NCBI RefSeq assembly: GCF_024666615.1
Contig: NZ_CP088297.1
Span: 372,001 to 436,000, forward strand
DNA: 64,000 nt
DNA from: Aquabacterium sp. J223
GTDB lineage: Bacteria; Pseudomonadota; Gammaproteobacteria; Burkholderiales; Burkholderiaceae_C
Reading direction: 5' to 3'
Shown: positions 50,547 through 59,258 of the stretch, piece by piece
How positions within the stretch are numbered: position 1 is the stretch's first letter
Layout: each line of letters opens with the position of its first letter
Program-made: the position numbers and the translations under genes
Notes under the pieces: model-generated
The model's database searches: none
What the model saw: the letters and a program-made list of their open reading frames with translations, nothing else
Told to the model about the DNA's origin: nothing

Positions 50547-50903
50547 TCGCGGGGCGCCGCCCCGGGCCGTGTTGCAATGCCCCGGGGGTCCGTTGGCATC
50601 TGACGGATCGTCGCGTCGGCCCGATGCGCCGACAGTCCGCCGATGGGGATCGGCATGCAGGGTCGACATCGTGTCGATTCGGGCCGAGGCCTTCACCAAA
50701 GGGCTCCAGGCCTACTGGACCGGCTGCTGTCGCGTGCGTAGAAGGGCGAGGTGAACCCGGCCTATCTGGCGACGCACCGCTTCTCGCTTGAGGGCCGGCG
50801 CGGAACCGGGCCCGGTCGCGCAGCGCCGCGCATGAAGTGGCAACCTTGGAGAGTGCGGTGTACCCTGCCCAGCACCCCCACTCCCGTAGGAGTCCCACCC
50901 ACC
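50547..50903. other. Gene-free spacer before dodecin
   Basis: No convincing gene in 357 bases. A small GGGGCG/CGCCCC hairpin at about 50551-50563 follows the dodecin remnant. The remaining DNA has short open frames without start signals or family resemblance. The last bases hold the dodecin ribosome site (AGGAG at about 50888-50892). Confidence 0.5.
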
Positions 50904-51113
50904 ATGACCCACCACGTCTACAAACTCGTCGAAGTCGTCGGCACCTCCCCCACCGGCACCGACGACGCGATCCGCAACGCGGTCGAGACCGCGGCCAAGA
51001 CCATCCGCCACATCGACTGGTTCGAGGTGCTGGAAACCCGCGGCCACGTCGTCAATGGCCAGGTGGCGCACTTCCAGGTGACGCTGAAGATCGGGTTCCG
51101 GCTCGAGGACTGA
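50904..51113 (+). CDS. Dodecin (flavin-storage protein)
   Basis: A 69-residue dodecin with VYKLVEVVGTSPTGTDDAI, AAKTIRHIDWFEVLETRG (contains the flavin-stacking Trp) and the C-terminal HFQVTLKIGFRLE. Dodecins form hollow dodecamers that bind pairs of riboflavin, FMN or related flavins and buffer them. AGGAG lies about 12 bases upstream. A damaged second copy is found just before it. It converges on the DUF3830 gene. Confidence 0.93.
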   Translation: MTHHVYKLVEVVGTSPTGTDDAIRNAVETAAKTIRHIDWFEVLETRGHVVNGQVAHFQVTLKIGFRLED

Positions 51114-51166
51114 CGGGCCCGAGTCCGCTGCGGATCGGCGGTGGCGCCCGGTCGCTGCCGCGGGCG

Positions 51167-51604
51167 TCAGGTCGCCGCAGTCTCCCGCTCGAACACCACC
51201 GCCTGCGCCCCTTCCCACAGCACCTTGACGCCCAGCGCGCGCAGGTGCTCGCGGCCCTCGACGATGGTCAGGAAGTGGTTGCCGGCCAGCGGACCCATCT
51301 TGCTGGCGAAGGAGCAGGCGCCGTAGGCCAGGATGATCTCGGTCTCGCTGTAGCCGCCGGGGTAGAACAGCACGTCGCCGACCGACGGGTGGCGGGTGTG
51401 GTTCTCGAAGCCCACCGGCACGCCGTCGTTCTCCAGCCTGAAGTCGCCCAGCGGCACCCAGCAGCCCTCGCCGCTCCAGCGCACGTGGATGAGCTTCTGG
51501 CGGTAGGGCAGCAGTTTCAGGAAGGCGGCCACCGTGGCCGGGGCGTCGGGATGGGTCTCGGCGACGAAGCGGTGGCCGGCGGCGTGCAGGACGATCCGGG
51601 TCAT
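51167..51604 (-). CDS. DUF3830 family protein (cyclophilin-like fold)
   Basis: A 145-residue DUF3830 protein: [55 protein letters not shown] and [15 protein letters not shown]. Members have a cyclophilin-like barrel and no established reaction; they occur beside amidohydrolase and ABC-transport genes, as here. The ATG at 51604 was chosen (51613 is possible). In the raw sequence the upstream LOG frame runs into it without a stop because of an extra G at 51655-51661. It is the last gene of the leftward catabolic operon. Confidence 0.88.
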   Translation of the reverse strand: MTRIVLHAAGHRFVAETHPDAPATVAAFLKLLPYRQKLIHVRWSGEGCWVPLGDFRLENDGVPVGFENHTRHPSVGDVLFYPGGYSETEIILAYGACSFASKMGPLAGNHFLTIVEGREHLRALGVKVLWEGAQAVVFERETAAT

Positions 51605-51618
51605 GGGGGTCATGGGGG

Positions 51619-52210
51619 TCAGGAACCGGGCTGGCCGATCCACTTGGTGACGGTGGGGGGGCTGCCAGGCCTCGAGGGCGTCCAGCAGCGCCGGCGCCTG
51701 CGGCGCCACGACCAGCATGTCGCGGTGCTGCGGCTTGAGGAAACCTTCGTCGACGCAGCGGTCGAGCATGGCGCGCATGGGGTCGAAGAAGCCGCGCACG
51801 TTGAGCGCGCCGCAGGCCTTGGCCTGGTCGCCGAGCTGGGTCAGCGTCGCGGCCTCGAACAGTTCCTCCAGCGTGCCCAGGCCGCCCGGCAGCGCGACGA
51901 AGGCATCGGCCAGCTCGGCCATGCGGGCCTTGCGCAGGCGCATGTGGTCGACCACCTCGTGCCGGCTCAGACCCGGGTGCAGGTGGCCGCGTTCGTGAAG
52001 CCGACGGTTGATGACGCCGATCACGGTGCCGCCCTCGGCCAGCGCCGCGTCGGCGAGCAGGCCCATCAGGCCCATGTGCGTGCCGCCGTAGACCAGGCGC
52101 AGGCCGCGGCGTGCGACCTCGCGGCCGAGCGCCTGCGCCGCCTGCGCGTACTCGGGCGAGCCGCCGAAGTTGGAGCCGCAGAAGACGGCGACGCTCTGCA
52201 ACGCCGTCAT
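51619..52210 (-). CDS. LOG family nucleotide phosphoribohydrolase, frameshifted near its end
   Basis: A LOG/TIGR00730 protein. [19 protein letters not shown] opens it, [18 protein letters not shown] follows, and the active-site motif is [16 protein letters not shown] enzymes release a free base from nucleoside 5'-monophosphates (cytokinin activation in plants; nucleotide salvage in bacteria). As sequenced, a G7 run at 51655-51661 shifts the last residues and removes the stop. With six Gs the C-terminus becomes [14 protein letters not shown] and ends at 51619, typical of the family. The start overlaps the permease stop by ATGA. Confidence 0.85.
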
Positions 52211-53001
52211 GCCAGCACGATCTCGTTCCTGCGCTGGGTCCAGCCGGTCAGCCGGCCTTCGGCCCAGGCGCACACCGCGTAGAGCAGCACGCCCAGCACG
52301 GCCAGGATGACCAGCCCGGCGAAGACCAGCGCGACGTCGAAGTTGCCGCTGGCGATCATCATGACGTTGCCGATGCCCTTGTTGGCCGCCACGGTCTCGC
52401 TCAGCACCGTGCCGACGAAGGCCAGCGTGATGGCGATCTTCAACGACGCGAAGAGGTAGGGCATGGCGCGCGGCAGGCCGACGTTCCACAGGATGTCGCG
52501 CTTGCTCGCGCCCAGCACCTTGAACACGTCCTCCAGCTCGGGCTCGGTGGTCGCCAGGCCGGTGGCGACGTTGACCACCACCGGGAAGACGCTGATGACC
52601 ATCGACGTCAGGATGGCCGGCACGGTGCCGGCGCCGAACCACACCACGAAGATCGGCACCACCGCCACCTTCGGGATGCTGGAGAAGCCCACCAGCAGCG
52701 GATAGGCGACGTCGTAGGCCAGCCGGGACGAGCCGATCGCCATGCCGATCAGCACCCCGGCGGCGACGCCGAGCACGAAGCCGGCCAGCGTGGTGTAGAG
52801 CGTCTGCACCGTGTGCGGCCACAGCATCGGCCCCTTCTCCAGCAGCACCGCCACCACCTGGGTCGGCCGCGGCAGCACCAGGTCGGAGATGCCGGCGGCG
52901 CGGCAGGCCAGCTCCCACAGCAGGAAGAAGCCGACCAGCGCGGCGCTGGACAGCAGGCGCTGGCGCGCCTGGGGCGACAGGACGGCGGCCGCGCGGATCA
53001 T
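52207..53001 (-). CDS. ABC transporter permease (SsuC/TauC/ThiX type)
   Basis: A 264-residue inner-membrane permease with six hydrophobic helices and the EAA-like coupling loop ([19 protein letters not shown]). The N-terminal helix [17 protein letters not shown] is typical of the sulfonate/nitrate/taurine family. It should form the channel for the substrate bound by the product of 57232-58263. ATGA overlaps on both sides (ATPase gene upstream, LOG downstream) show tight coupling. Confidence 0.93.
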   Translation of the reverse strand: MIRAAAVLSPQARQRLLSSAALVGFFLLWELACRAAGISDLVLPRPTQVVAVLLEKGPMLWPHTVQTLYTTLAGFVLGVAAGVLIGMAIGSSRLAYDVAYPLLVGFSSIPKVAVVPIFVVWFGAGTVPAILTSMVISVFPVVVNVATGLATTEPELEDVFKVLGASKRDILWNVGLPRAMPYLFASLKIAITLAFVGTVLSETVAANKGIGNVMMIASGNFDVALVFAGLVILAVLGVLLYAVCAWAEGRLTGWTQRRNEIVLA

Positions 53002-53813
53002 GCGGCCTCCGTCGCGGCCGGTTCGGTGCGCGCTTCCGCGATGCGCATGCGCAGCCGCTGGACCAGGGCCGCGAACTCGGGCGCGTAGCTGGATTCCAGC
53101 GTGCGCGGCCGCGCGAACGGCACCGCGCGGTCCTCCAGGATGCGGCCCGGGCGGGCGCTCATCACGCAGATGCGGTTGGCCAGGTAGGCCGACTCCCGCA
53201 GGTCGTGGGTGATCAGCAGCACGGTGGGGCGCTGCGCCATCCACAGCGACTGCAGGATGGCCCACAGCTCCTCGCGGGTGAACTGGTCGAGCGCGCCGAA
53301 GGGCTCGTCGAGCAGCAGCAGTTGCGGCTCGTGGATCAGGGCGCGGCACAGCGACGCGCGCTGCAGCATGCCGCCGGACAGCTGCCACGGCCGCTTGTCG
53401 CCGAAGCCCTTCAGGCCCACCTGCGCGAGCAGCGCCTCGGCGCGGTCGGCGAACTCGCCGTGCTTGTGCTGCGCGTAGCGGCCGCGGAAGGGCTCGACGA
53501 TCTTCAGCGGCACCATCACGTTCTCGCGGATGGTCAGCCACGGCAGCATCGTCGGGTTCTGGAAGGCGAGCCCGATGCGCGTCGCCTCCCGGCCGGCGGC
53601 GCCCTGCTCCCGCCCCGCCACGATCACGCCGCCCGAGCTCGCGTCGAGCAGCCCGGCCACCAGCTTGAGGATGGTGGACTTGCCGCAGCCGCTGGGGCCG
53701 ACCAGCGCGACGAAGTCGCCCTGCTCGATGCGCAGGCTGGTGCGGTCCAGCGCCACCGTGCCGCCGCCGTAGCGCACGCTCACGTCCGACAGCTCGATCA
53801 GGGGTCGTGTCAT
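52998..53813 (-). CDS. ABC transporter ATP-binding protein (SsuB/TauB type)
   Basis: A 271-residue ATPase: Walker [13 protein letters not shown] near residue 40, Q-loop [12 protein letters not shown], signature [15 protein letters not shown], Walker [13 protein letters not shown] and H-loop [10 protein letters not shown]. It powers the permease encoded next to it, in the NitT/TauT family of importers for small N- or S-containing compounds. It starts 11 bases after the amidohydrolase stop and overlaps the permease start by four bases. Confidence 0.94.
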   Translation of the reverse strand: MTRPLIELSDVSVRYGGGTVALDRTSLRIEQGDFVALVGPSGCGKSTILKLVAGLLDASSGGVIVAGREQGAAGREATRIGLAFQNPTMLPWLTIRENVMVPLKIVEPFRGRYAQHKHGEFADRAEALLAQVGLKGFGDKRPWQLSGGMLQRASLCRALIHEPQLLLLDEPFGALDQFTREELWAILQSLWMAQRPTVLLITHDLRESAYLANRICVMSARPGRILEDRAVPFARPRTLESSYAPEFAALVQRLRMRIAEARTEPAATEAA

Positions 53814-53823
53814 CGGGTGTCCT

Positions 53824-54939
53824 TCATTCCATGCGCAGGAGGGCGGCCACCGGCCCGCCGCCGGGCGGGCCCTGGTGCTCGGCGCCGCCGGAGACGTACA
53901 GCCGCGTGCGGCCGACGACGGACGCCAGCACCGCCGCCACCGCCGCGCGGGCATGGCGGGTGGCGTGGATGTCCGAGTCGTTGAGCATGGTGTGGCGCGC
54001 GCCGCGCACCTGCCCGTCCGGGCTGGCCTCGGCCTTGGCCAGCAGGTTGACCAGGCGCTGCGAGATGGCGGCCGCGTCGCGCTCCGGGTCGAGGCCGAAC
54101 GCCTCGCGGAAGAGCATGCGCACGCTCTGCGCATCGACGGCGTCGCGCATCACCGTGTGGGCGATGCGCAGCGCCGAGGCGCTGCCGACGGCCTCGCCCA
54201 GCACGATGACCAGGTTGCGCTCCAGCTCGATGCCGGCGGACACCGACGCACAGGCCGACCAGGGCGCCTCGGCGGCCAGCACCGAACGGTCGTCGACGTC
54301 GCCCGGCGCCACCTCGCCCAGCGCCAGCGCGACCCCGAGGGCCGACGCGCCGCGCGAATGGCCCATCGACGCGTAGGGGTCGGGGGTGACGACCGACTGG
54401 CCGCGCGAGGCCGCCTCGGCCACCTTGGCGTCGGTCAGCAGCGGGCACTTGACCTGCACGAAATGGACGTCGTCGGTGCCGGCGATGCCGGCCTCCCGGA
54501 TGGCGGCCTGCACCGCCGCCGCCGTGGCCTCGATCTGCGCGCGCCGGCCGATCTCCTCCGGCCGGAAGTCGCGGGTCTGCGCCACGCCGATCACCAGCCG
54601 CTTCTCCCCGTGCGCCGGCGCCTGGGCGACGAAGCGCCGGGTGAGCACGGTGAAGTGCGGCGACAGCACCCCCTCCGTGCCGCCGGACATCACCAGCGCC
54701 ACCCGCTGCTCGACGTCCTCGGGCCGGCAGCCCAGGCGCGGCGCCAGGAAGTGGCACCAGGCCATGGCCGCGAACTCGCGGGTGTGGTCGTTGACGCAGC
54801 CGTTGCCCTCGGTCTTGCCCATCACCGCGACGATGTCGCGAGGGTCGATCTCGCCCGCCTCGACCAGCGCCTGCACGCCGGACAGGTCCCCCGGCCCGCG
54901 GCAGGGCACGCACCACGCACCGGCCTGCTGCGCGCTCAT
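53824..54939 (-). CDS. Ring-opening amidohydrolase (cyanuric acid hydrolase/barbiturase family)
   Basis: A 371-residue enzyme with the three-fold repeated fold of AtzD/TrzD and barbiturase. Conserved pieces are GKTEGNGCVNDHTREFA, ALVMSGGTEGVLSPHFTV, SMGHSRGASALGVALALGE and HQGPPGGGPVAALL near the end; the catalytic Ser-Lys pairs lie in these repeats. Family members hydrolyse the cyclic imide or amide of cyanuric acid or barbituric acid. Which ring is used here cannot be told from sequence. It overlaps the upstream dihydroorotase-like gene by ATGA. Confidence 0.92.
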   Translation of the reverse strand: MSAQQAGAWCVPCRGPGDLSGVQALVEAGEIDPRDIVAVMGKTEGNGCVNDHTREFAAMAWCHFLAPRLGCRPEDVEQRVALVMSGGTEGVLSPHFTVLTRRFVAQAPAHGEKRLVIGVAQTRDFRPEEIGRRAQIEATAAAVQAAIREAGIAGTDDVHFVQVKCPLLTDAKVAEAASRGQSVVTPDPYASMGHSRGASALGVALALGEVAPGDVDDRSVLAAEAPWSACASVSAGIELERNLVIVLGEAVGSASALRIAHTVMRDAVDAQSVRMLFREAFGLDPERDAAAISQRLVNLLAKAEASPDGQVRGARHTMLNDSDIHATRHARAAVAAVLASVVGRTRLYVSGGAEHQGPPGGGPVAALLRME

Positions 54940-56396
54940 TCGGCGACGTCCGACAGGGGCGTGGCGGTGCGCGGCACGCCGGGCGGGGTCTGCAGCACCG
55001 CGCCGATGAAGTGCTCGGTGTGGCGCGGCTGCGGCGTCGGCATGCGCTGCACGCCCTTGACCGACCGGCCCCAGCCGGCCGCCTCGGTGACCAGCTGGCC
55101 GTCGCGCATGACGAAGCGCCCGCGCACCAGGGTGTGCAGCGGGTAGCCCTGCACCGCGCGCCCGTTCCAGGGCGAGATCTTGCTGATGGACTGCAGCCGG
55201 TTCTGCGACAGCACGCCGCGGCGCTGCAGGTCGACGATCGCGATGTCGGCGTGCGCGCCGGGCGCGATCACGCCCTTGGTGCCGTACAGGCCCCAGGCCT
55301 TGGCGGGCGCCACCGCGCTCCAGCGCACGTAGTCCATCAGGCTGGCGCGTCCACGGTTGACCTCGGTGAGCATGAGCGGCATCTGCGTCTCGACGCCGGG
55401 GAAGCCGCAGTCGCAGGCCCAGATGTCGGCGCGGGTCTTCTCTTCCGGCGCATGGGGTGCGTGGTCGGTGGCGATCATGTCGATCGTGCCGTCCATCAGC
55501 GCGTCCCACAGCGGCTGGTTGTGGCGCGCCTCGCGGATCGGCGGGTTCAGCCGCATCACGCCGCCGAGCCGGAGCATGTGGTCGGTGTTGAGCAGCAGGT
55601 ACTGCGGGCAGGTCTCCACCGTCACGTCGACGCCGCGCCGCTTGGCGTCGCGCAGCAGGTACAGCGAATCGGCCGCGCTGTGGTGGGCGATGTGCAGCCG
55701 CGCGCCGGTCCATTCGGCGAGGATGATCACGCGGGCGATGGCCTCGATCTCTGCGACGGCCGGCCGCGCGGCCAGGTGCGCCAGCGCATCCTTGCGGCCG
55801 GCGGCCTTCAGGTGGCGCTCGCGGCGCTGCAGGATGGAGGAGTTCTCGGCGTGCACCACCGTGCGGATGCCCAGCGGCGCCAGCGTCTCGAAGCCTTCGA
55901 GCAGGGCGCCGTCGCTGGGCGCGGGCAGGTTGCCGAAGGTGTTGCCGACGAAGGCCTTGAAGCTGGTCACACCGCCTTCGAGCAGTTCCTCCAGCCGGTC
56001 CACCGTGTCGTCGCCGAACAGGCCGTGGATGCCGAAGTCCACGTACGACGACTGCGCCGCCTTCTGCTTCAGGCGCAGCGCCTCCAGCGTGCCGGTCGGC
56101 GGGTTGGTGTTGGGCATCTCGAAGATCGTCGTCACCCCGCCGCAGGCCGCGGCGGCCGAGCCGGTCTTCCAGGTCTCCTTGTGCGGGTAACCCGGGTCGC
56201 GGAAGTGGACGTGGCTGTCGATGGCCCCGGGCAGCAGGTACAGGCCGTCGGCGCGCAACTCCTGCGCGGCCGGCGGCATCAGGTCGTCGTGGCCGACGGC
56301 CACGATCTGCTCGCCGGCGATGGCCACCGCGGCGGGCACGATGCGGTCGGGCGACACCACCTGGGCGCCGCGGATGACGAGGTCGACGGAATTCAT
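54936..56396 (-). CDS. Cyclic amidohydrolase (dihydroorotase/allantoinase-like)
   Basis: A 486-residue TIM-barrel metal hydrolase. Metal ligands are seen in DSHVHFRDPG (HxH), TSFKAFVGNT (the Lys to be carboxylated), TVVHAENS, LHIAHHSA and MIATDHAPHAPEEK (catalytic Asp). The sequence is closest in style to allantoinases and dihydropyrimidinases, which open or close cyclic ureides. With the ring-opening amidohydrolase next door it suggests stepwise hydrolysis of a nitrogen ring. It starts ten bases after the SDR stop. Confidence 0.92.
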   Translation of the reverse strand: MNSVDLVIRGAQVVSPDRIVPAAVAIAGEQIVAVGHDDLMPPAAQELRADGLYLLPGAIDSHVHFRDPGYPHKETWKTGSAAAACGGVTTIFEMPNTNPPTGTLEALRLKQKAAQSSYVDFGIHGLFGDDTVDRLEELLEGGVTSFKAFVGNTFGNLPAPSDGALLEGFETLAPLGIRTVVHAENSSILQRRERHLKAAGRKDALAHLAARPAVAEIEAIARVIILAEWTGARLHIAHHSAADSLYLLRDAKRRGVDVTVETCPQYLLLNTDHMLRLGGVMRLNPPIREARHNQPLWDALMDGTIDMIATDHAPHAPEEKTRADIWACDCGFPGVETQMPLMLTEVNRGRASLMDYVRWSAVAPAKAWGLYGTKGVIAPGAHADIAIVDLQRRGVLSQNRLQSISKISPWNGRAVQGYPLHTLVRGRFVMRDGQLVTEAAGWGRSVKGVQRMPTPQPRHTEHFIGAVLQTPPGVPRTATPLSDVAE

Positions 56397-56406
56397 CTGC
56401 CGGCCC

Positions 56407-57198
56407 TCACAGCGATGCCCAGCCGCCGTCGACCGCGAGGTCGGCGCCGGTGATCTGCCGCGCCCGGTCGCTGGCCAGGAACAGGCAGGCGTCGGCCACG
56501 TCCTCGTCCCGCGAGACGCGGCGCAGCGCGTAGTCGGCCGCATGCCGCTGCATCGCCTCCTCCAGCGTGATGCCGAGCTTGCGCGCCATGTCGGCGCACA
56601 CCTTCTCGCGGAAGCGCGGGCCGTCCACCATGCCGGGGGCGACGCAGTTGACGTTGACGTTGTGGGGACCGGCCTCCAGGGCGAAGCTCTTGGTGATGCC
56701 GCGCAGGCCCCACTTCGACGCCGAATAGGCCATGCGCCCGGCGCGCCCGCGCAGGCCGAAGGTGCCGCCGACGTTGACCACCTTGCCGGCGCGCTGCTCG
56801 ATCATGGCCGGCAGCACGGCGCGCATGGTGTTGAAGCAGCCCTTCATGTTGAGCTCGACGATCTCGTCGAACTCCTCCGGCGTCGTCTCCCAGCCGGTCT
56901 TGCCGATGGGGCCCGAGCCGCCGGCCACGTTGACCAGCACGTCGATGCGGCCGAAGGCCTCGCGCGTGGCCTGGGCCAGCGCGGCCGTCTGCCGGCTGTC
57001 GGTGAGGTCGCAGCGCACCACGATGGCGTCGACGCCCAGGGCGCGCGCTTCGGCGGCGACCGGCTCGATGGCGGCGACGTCGCGCCCGGCCAGCGCCAGC
57101 TTCGCGCCCTCGGCGGCGAAGGCCAGCGTCACCGCCCGGCCCATGCCCTTGGCGGGGCCGGTGATGATCACCACCTTGTCTTTCAGTCTCAGGTCCAT
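56407..57198 (-). CDS. SDR-family oxidoreductase
   Basis: A 263-residue classical short-chain dehydrogenase. The cofactor site GPAKGMGRAV (a variant of TGxxxGxG) is near residue 14. NVAGG is in place of NNAG, the VVNVGGTFGLRG stretch holds the catalytic-Ser position, and YSASKWGLRG has Y-x-x-x-K. The end reads ADLAVDGGWASL. It resembles the SDR at 60174-60972, notably around GGTxGxRGRAGR, so the two are probably paralogues. It is third in the catabolic operon and likely oxidises an alcohol or reduces a ketone intermediate. Confidence 0.92.
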   Translation of the reverse strand: MDLRLKDKVVIITGPAKGMGRAVTLAFAAEGAKLALAGRDVAAIEPVAAEARALGVDAIVVRCDLTDSRQTAALAQATREAFGRIDVLVNVAGGSGPIGKTGWETTPEEFDEIVELNMKGCFNTMRAVLPAMIEQRAGKVVNVGGTFGLRGRAGRMAYSASKWGLRGITKSFALEAGPHNVNVNCVAPGMVDGPRFREKVCADMARKLGITLEEAMQRHAADYALRRVSRDEDVADACLFLASDRARQITGADLAVDGGWASL

Positions 57199-57231
57199 GG
57201 CAACGGCTTTCGCACGGAAGGAGGGGAAGGC

Positions 57232-58263
57232 TCAGAACAGCTTGGACGGCCGTTCGTCGCGCGGGGGCAGGAAGCTGCGGTCGAAGACCTCCGCGGGCAG
57301 CGGCGTGCGGGGCAGCTCGTTGGCCTCGACGACGATGCCGATCGCGCGCTTGAGCCGCTCGTCGTCGACGTCGCCCAGCCCGAGGCGCGCCACCTCGGCA
57401 TGGCTCATGTCGTTGCGCAGCGTGGCCTGCAGCTTGTCGCGCTCGAGCTCGCGCTTGAGCAGCGGTTCGCGCCGGAGCACCGCGTCGATGCCCGCCGCGG
57501 GGTCGGCCAGCACGTCCTTGATGGCGCGGTTGAGCGCCCTGACGAAGCCGCGCACCGCCTGCGGGTTGTCCTTGACGAAGCTGCGCGAGAAGAAGACGGC
57601 GTTGGCGTACAGGTCCATGCCGTGGTCGCCGTAGCGGATGAAGCGAAGGTCCTTCGCCGCATCGAGCCCGACGCCACGGGCGCCGAAGGTGATCGTCGTC
57701 ACGTAGCCGAAGGCGCCGTCGACCTGGCCGCGCAACAGCATCTGCTCGCGCAGGTTCGGCGCCATGTTGGTGATGTTCACCTTCGAGGCGTCGACCTTCG
57801 CGAGGCGGGCGAAGGCGGGGAAGAGCTTGAGCGCCGCGTCGTTGGCGGGGCCGCCGAGGGTCTTGCCTTCGAGGTCCTTCGGCGTGCGGATCGGGCTGTC
57901 CTGCTTGACCACCACGGTGAAGGGCGGCGTGTTGTAGACCATGTACACCGCCACCGGCGCATCGGCCGGCCGCTTCGCCGCCAGGTCGATGACGGCGTTG
58001 AGGTCGCCGAAGCCGGCCTGGTAGGCGCCCGAGGCCACCTTCGGGATCGAGGCCGACGAGCCCTCGCCCTGGTCGATCTCCACCTCCAGGCCCTCGGCCT
58101 TGAAGTAGCCCTTGTCCTGCGCCAGGAAGTACCAGGCCTGCGGGCCTTCGTACTTCCAGTTCAGCACCATCTTGATGCGGGTCTGCGCGCCGGCGGCGGC
58201 GCCCAGCAGGGCCAGCGACAGGCCGAGCGCCGCGGCACGCAGCGTCTTGGATGCGAAGTTCAT
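57232..58263 (-). CDS. ABC transporter substrate-binding protein (NMT1/THI5-like)
   Basis: A 343-residue periplasmic protein. The signal peptide is ALGLSLALLGAAAGAQ. The mature part begins TRIKMVLNWKYEGPQAWYFL, then GYFKAEGLEVEI, the pattern of THI5/NMT1-like proteins that bind pyrimidine (thiamine-precursor), nitrate or sulfonate ligands. It should deliver substrate to the permease and ATPase encoded at 52207-53813. The start overlaps the cysteine hydrolase stop by ATGA. The THI5-like fold fits a pyrimidine- or triazine-like substrate, but this is inference. Confidence 0.93.
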   Translation of the reverse strand: MNFASKTLRAAALGLSLALLGAAAGAQTRIKMVLNWKYEGPQAWYFLAQDKGYFKAEGLEVEIDQGEGSSASIPKVASGAYQAGFGDLNAVIDLAAKRPADAPVAVYMVYNTPPFTVVVKQDSPIRTPKDLEGKTLGGPANDAALKLFPAFARLAKVDASKVNITNMAPNLREQMLLRGQVDGAFGYVTTITFGARGVGLDAAKDLRFIRYGDHGMDLYANAVFFSRSFVKDNPQAVRGFVRALNRAIKDVLADPAAGIDAVLRREPLLKRELERDKLQATLRNDMSHAEVARLGLGDVDDERLKRAIGIVVEANELPRTPLPAEVFDRSFLPPRDERPSKLF

Positions 58264-59147
58264 GGGGGGGTCTCCCTCTCGACGGTGGATGGGGTGGCGG
58301 TGCGTCGGCGCCCGCCTGCGGGACGGCCCGGCCGACCGGCCAGCGACGCCAGCAGGCTCGCTGAGGTCGCGGTGAAGCCGTGCAACTGCTCCACGATGAA
58401 GTGGATGGCCTTGCTCACGTAGGCCGGCGAGACGGTGCTGCAGGCATCGGTCAGCAGCACGCAGTCGTAGCCGAGGAAGCTGGCGTCCTGCAGCGTCGAG
58501 AACACGCAGCGGTCGGTGTTGACGCCGGCGAACAGCAGGGTGGTGACGCTCTGCTGCCGCAGCAGGCTGTCGAGCTCGTTGTCCCAGAAGCCGCTGAGCC
58601 GGTGCTTGTGCACGGTGATGTCGCCGGGCGCGGGCGTGAGCTCCTCGACCACCTGGGCGCCCCAGTCGCCCGCCACCAGGGCCCGGCCGTGGTCGCGCGG
58701 CGAGCGCTCGGCATAGCCCACGCCCTCGGCGCTGCGCTTGCCCTTGAACTGGACCGTCGGGCTGAGGTTGAGCCGGTCGGCCCGCACGCCCCAGTTCAGC
58801 CACACCACCTGCCCACCGGCCCGGCGCCAGGCCGGCAGCAGCGCCGAGAGGACGGGGATCGGCCGGCGCGTGCGCCGCAGGTCGGCGCCCTTCTGGCCGA
58901 ACCAGCCGTCGCGGTGGCAGAAGTCGTTCTGCATGTCGACGACGAGGAGCGCGCTGCGCCGCAGGTCGATCTCCACCGGCTGCGGGCTGGCGGCGAGCGG
59001 CACCGGCTTCGGCGCCGGACCGCGACGCACCAGGCTGACCGTCGCGCCGTCCAGGACCCAGCAGTGGTGGGCGGACGGCCCGAAGGCCACCCCATGCGAC
59101 CCGGCGTGTCCGTTTTTGGGGCGCGGCGGCGACGGGGCTCGGCTCAT
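58260..59147 (-). CDS. Isochorismatase-like cysteine hydrolase
   Basis: About 295 residues. The catalytic triad is visible as Asp in LLVVDMQNDFC, Lys in ITVHKHRLSGFWD and Cys in FAGVNTDRCVFSTL. Relatives include biuret hydrolase, RutB ureidoacrylate hydrolase and N-carbamoylsarcosine amidase, all of which cleave carbamoyl or amide bonds, so it may finish breakdown of a ring-opened ureide. The N-terminus is extended by about 50 residues. ATGs at 59147, 59156 and 59228 are possible; I chose 59147. It heads the leftward operon, opposite lysR. Confidence 0.87.
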   Translation of the reverse strand: MSRAPSPPRPKNGHAGSHGVAFGPSAHHCWVLDGATVSLVRRGPAPKPVPLAASPQPVEIDLRRSALLVVDMQNDFCHRDGWFGQKGADLRRTRRPIPVLSALLPAWRRAGGQVVWLNWGVRADRLNLSPTVQFKGKRSAEGVGYAERSPRDHGRALVAGDWGAQVVEELTPAPGDITVHKHRLSGFWDNELDSLLRQQSVTTLLFAGVNTDRCVFSTLQDASFLGYDCVLLTDACSTVSPAYVSKAIHFIVEQLHGFTATSASLLASLAGRPGRPAGGRRRTATPSTVERETPP

Positions 59148-59212
59148 GCCCGCCATCACGCAGGGTCCGTGCCGGAAACCGTTGCTCTGCACTACCGAAT
59201 CGCGTAACGTGC

Positions 59213-59229
59213 GTTGCCGAAAGGGCAAC
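59213..59229. promoter_or_regulatory. Inverted repeat in the lysR/cysteine hydrolase spacer
   Basis: GTTGCC (59213-59218) and GGCAAC (59224-59229) are separated by five bases, 30 bases before the LysR ATG in the divergent promoter region. It could be a site for the adjacent LysR regulator, although the classic T-N11-A core is not obvious. Confidence 0.4.
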
Positions 59230-59258
59230 GGTCAACACGACCGCCGGGTTGCCGCGAG

